DNA of 51,232 nucleotides from Nemertoderma westbladi (taxonomy: Eukaryota > Xenacoelomorpha > Nemertodermatida > Nemertodermatidae). Below, piece by piece: positions 49,112 through 51,232 of the stretch (position 1 is its first letter; each line of letters starts with the position of its first letter). Both the position numbers and the translations under genes were made by a program. The stretch covers positions 1-51,232 of the forward strand of contig JAUCBJ010007269.1 of the NCBI GenBank assembly GCA_032718475.1, given 5' to 3'. Below the pieces are notes generated by a model. The model ran no database searches, was not told where the DNA came from, and saw only the letters and a list, made by a program, of their open reading frames with translations.

Positions 49112-50400
49112 TACTGATGACGGCGTCGAGATTCATTAAAAATAGTTTGGAGTGAAGCTGTGGAATGTAATTGCAGTTGTCATAATGGGTGGCTTCCGTT
49201 TCAGAGCAATAACATAAACGACAGATACATATTCTTCTGGGAACCAACAGTTATTGCAGCCGTTTACGATGAGCTGAGATAATGAGCGACGCCTGAAACC
49301 TGTAAGACCCGATAAATTTATGTCTGAGCTGGCTGAATTGTCAATGTATTCTAGAATTGGGGTGGTGTGGGCGTATTTTGAAATACCGCACCACATTTAC
49401 CAGTAAAAAGCGCGCACTTTACTACGGATGTGTTCTAACGAGGAGATATCTGCATTCCATATATCGCATCCATAGATGATTGGTGCTAGGACTATGGATT
49501 GGAATAACTTATTGGCGGTTTCCATGGATACAATGGACAGGTTTAATTTTGTGGCAATTCGAGCAATACCTTTCTTACGTAGGTGTGAGTAATGTTTTCT
49601 GGCGCCATTCTTGGTAGAGAGTACCACTCCGGTATTCGAAGTTGTCGCAAAATTCAATGTGTTGCCCATTATAGGTGAGAATATCGGATCATGTGACATG
49701 ACCACCCCTTCGGAATATCGGATCTTGTGAGATGACCAGACCACCCCTTCGGAATATCGGATCTTGCGAGATGACCACCCCTTCGGAATATCGGATCTGG
49801 TGAGATGACCAGACCACCCCTTCGGAATATCGGATCTTGCGAGATGACCACCCCTTCGGAATATCGGATCTTGTGAGATGACCAGACCACCCCTTCGGAA
49901 TATCGGATCTTGCGAGATGACCACCCCTTCGGAATATCGGATCTTGCGAGATGACCACCCCTTCGGAATATCGGATCTTGTGAGATGACCACCCCTTCGG
50001 AATATCGGTGCGAGATGACCACCCCTTCGGAATATCGGATCTTGCGAGATGACCACCCCTTCGGAATATCGGATCTTGCGAGATGACCACCCCTTCGGAA
50101 TATCGGATCTTGCGAGATGACCACCCCTTCGGAATATCGGATCTTACGAGATGACCAGATCACCCCTTCGGAATTTAATAGCTTTTGTTTTTGATAAATT
50201 TACAGTGAGTTCGTTTATCCTGCAATATTCTGCGAGTTTTACGAGCGAATTTTGTACCTCTAATGTTTTACCGGCGATTACAAGGTCGTCCGCGTACATC
50301 CAGACAAGGCATGCCGTCGTGATGATGGTTGCTGGGAAAACAACAGCGGTGAAAGTTTACCTCCCTGAACTACCCCGATCGTTTGCGCAATAGGGTCTAA
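49112..50400 (-). pseudogene. LINE reverse transcriptase fragment interrupted by a minisatellite
   Basis: On the minus strand CLVWMYADDLVIAGKTLEVQ (RT catalytic YADD) lies near 50260-50330 and is followed by CRINELTVNLSKTKAIKFRR at about 50170-50230. After an array (49680-50165) the RT resumes: LSTKNGARKHYSHLRKKGIA, KLFQSIVLAPIIYGCDIWN and SLEHIRSKVRAFYW, then GISKYAHTTPIL. This is the usual order of a non-LTR RT C terminus. A stop after AFYW and the array show that it is dead. Confidence 0.82.
49680..50165. repeat. 34-bp minisatellite within LINE RT coding sequence
   Basis: About 14 units of ATCTTGCGAGATGACCACCC plus CTTCGGAATATCGG, with a longer variant that includes AGACC (about 39 bp). 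All minus-strand frames are open, giving FRRGGHLARSDIPKG repeats. The first unit joins directly to the RT sequence KAIKFRRG, so the array grew from the LINE itself. Confidence 0.94.
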
Positions 50401-50595
50401 TATGTAGTTGCCGACGCATATACTGACGAAATTAATCCCCAGGATTGACCACAGTATTCCTTACTAATATTTCAGAAGTGTAAGATAAAAGTGAGTGTCA
50501 CCGTAAACCCGCCACATATACTAATATCTTTAAGGAATTTAATCCAAAATTGTAATCCCGATCCCGAAAAACGGGATCCCGGGAGTGATAATCCC
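50401..50595. other. Unrecognised spacer
   Basis: Contains an inverted GATCCCG/CGGGATC pair near 50558-50581. No gene seen. Confidence 0.4.
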
Positions 50596-50856
50596 GTATA
50601 TACCATACATACACCTACAGTTTGCTGCCACCATATACCATACATACACCTACAGTTTGCTGCCACCATATACCATACATACACCTACAGTTTGCTGCCA
50701 CCATATACCATACATACACCTACAGTTTGCCGCCACCATATACCATACATACACCTACAGTTTGCTGCCACCATATACCATACATACACCTACAGTTTGC
50801 TGCCACCATATACCATACATACACCTACAGTTTGCTGCCACCATATACCATACATT
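50596..50856. repeat. 35-bp minisatellite, about 7-8 copies
   Basis: TACCATACATACACCTACAG then TTTGCTGCCACCATA, period 35, nearly identical copies (one has GCCGCC). ORFs through it (THTPTVCCHH, YTYSLLPPY) are artefacts. Confidence 0.95.
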
Positions 50857-50867
50857 GTCCAGTGCTG

Positions 50868-51232
50868 TTTTTATTGATTCCATCGGATTCAGGACCCTCA
50901 TAAACCCGTATAACGCAAGAAACAAGGTGATACTATCTACTGATCGATTTGCATATTTTCCAAAATTTGGTGCTGGCACAACAATTTTCACCCAGCGGCG
51001 AAAAATACAAGTTTGAGAACTCTTCTGAAATTTTTACTGATTCCATTGAATTCAGAACCATCACAAACCCGTATAACGCAAGAAACAAGGTGACACAATC
51101 AATTGCTATATTTGATGGTTTTCAAAATTTGGTGCTAGCACCACATTTTGCACCCACATCCGAAAAATACAAGTTTGAGATGTCTAGTTCGATAATTATA
51201 TATTCCATTGAATTCAGAACAGCCATAAACCT
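50868..51232. repeat. About 166-bp tandem satellite running out of the window
   Basis: ATTCCAT(C/T)GGATTCAG-like starts at about 50876, 51042 and 51209 give a period of about 166 bp. The words ACCCGTATAACGCAAGAAAC and AAAAATACAAGTTTGAGA are shared. Two full units and a partial are visible; the end is beyond the window. Confidence 0.9.

Noticed and set aside
49669-50163. Minus-strand ORFs of 133-219 aa with RYSEGVV/FRRGGHL repeats
   Set aside because: Minisatellite translation; only the flanking RT parts are real coding remains.
50491-51016. Repeat proteins of the HTYTYSLLPPYTI type
   Set aside because: 35-bp minisatellite read in three frames.
47968-51232. Further OGT exons upstream
   Set aside because: No stretch matching the TPR repeats or first catalytic lobe was found; they should lie beyond the window.

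Overview
The window is animal nuclear DNA, most likely from a marine or other aquatic invertebrate. The evidence is two spliced metazoan genes (a beta/gamma-crystallin and an O-GlcNAc transferase, OGT), large BEL/Pao LTR retrotransposons, RTE-like and CR1-like non-LTR elements, several MITE families and many minisatellites. The species cannot be fixed from sequence alone. No bacterial or organelle genes, tRNA or rRNA were seen.

Layout: 1-5500 carries two plus-strand exons of a beta/gamma-crystallin gene (1930-2073, 5351-5499) among non-LTR debris and a 480-bp MITE. 5500-10065 holds unrecognised DNA and a decayed CR1-like element with a PHD finger, endonuclease and RT on the minus strand. 10066-24107 is a minus-strand BEL/Pao element: 3' LTR, two extra ORFs of unknown function (591 and 209 aa) and an intact 2677-aa Gag-Pol. 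Its 5' LTR and leader are missing, and a 63-bp minisatellite abuts its start codon. 24968-27443 is a TIR-bounded element filled by about 38 copies of a 62-bp satellite, nearly every copy with a consensus NF-Y (CCAAT) site.

27571-47967 is the 3' end of the OGT gene on the minus strand: four exons with matching phases, GT/AG splice sites and conserved catalytic-domain motifs. The intron between 32340 and 47751 is about 15.4 kb because a hAT-like element (33888-47650, 8-bp TSD) landed in a 29-bp minisatellite. That element in turn contains an 11.7-kb BEL/Pao element (34243-45970, 5-bp TSD, near-identical LTRs) and a 978-bp palindromic TTAA element. The inserted BEL/Pao copy lost RT/RNase H and integrase by two separate in-frame deletions but keeps one 1348-aa Gag-protease ORF.

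The most unusual pattern is that minisatellites in two OGT introns are built from the 5' splice site itself. The donor of exon 47752-47967 is the first unit of the 29-bp array, and the donor of exon 30021-30183 is repeated as a 21-22-bp unit in two arrays. The third donor sits in a 9-bp tandem duplication. The OGT introns therefore contain dozens of decoy donor-like sites. 47968-51232 is OGT upstream intron or flank, with a long-TIR MITE carrying a histone-type 3' stem-loop, a LINE whose RT coding region has expanded into a minisatellite, and two more tandem arrays.
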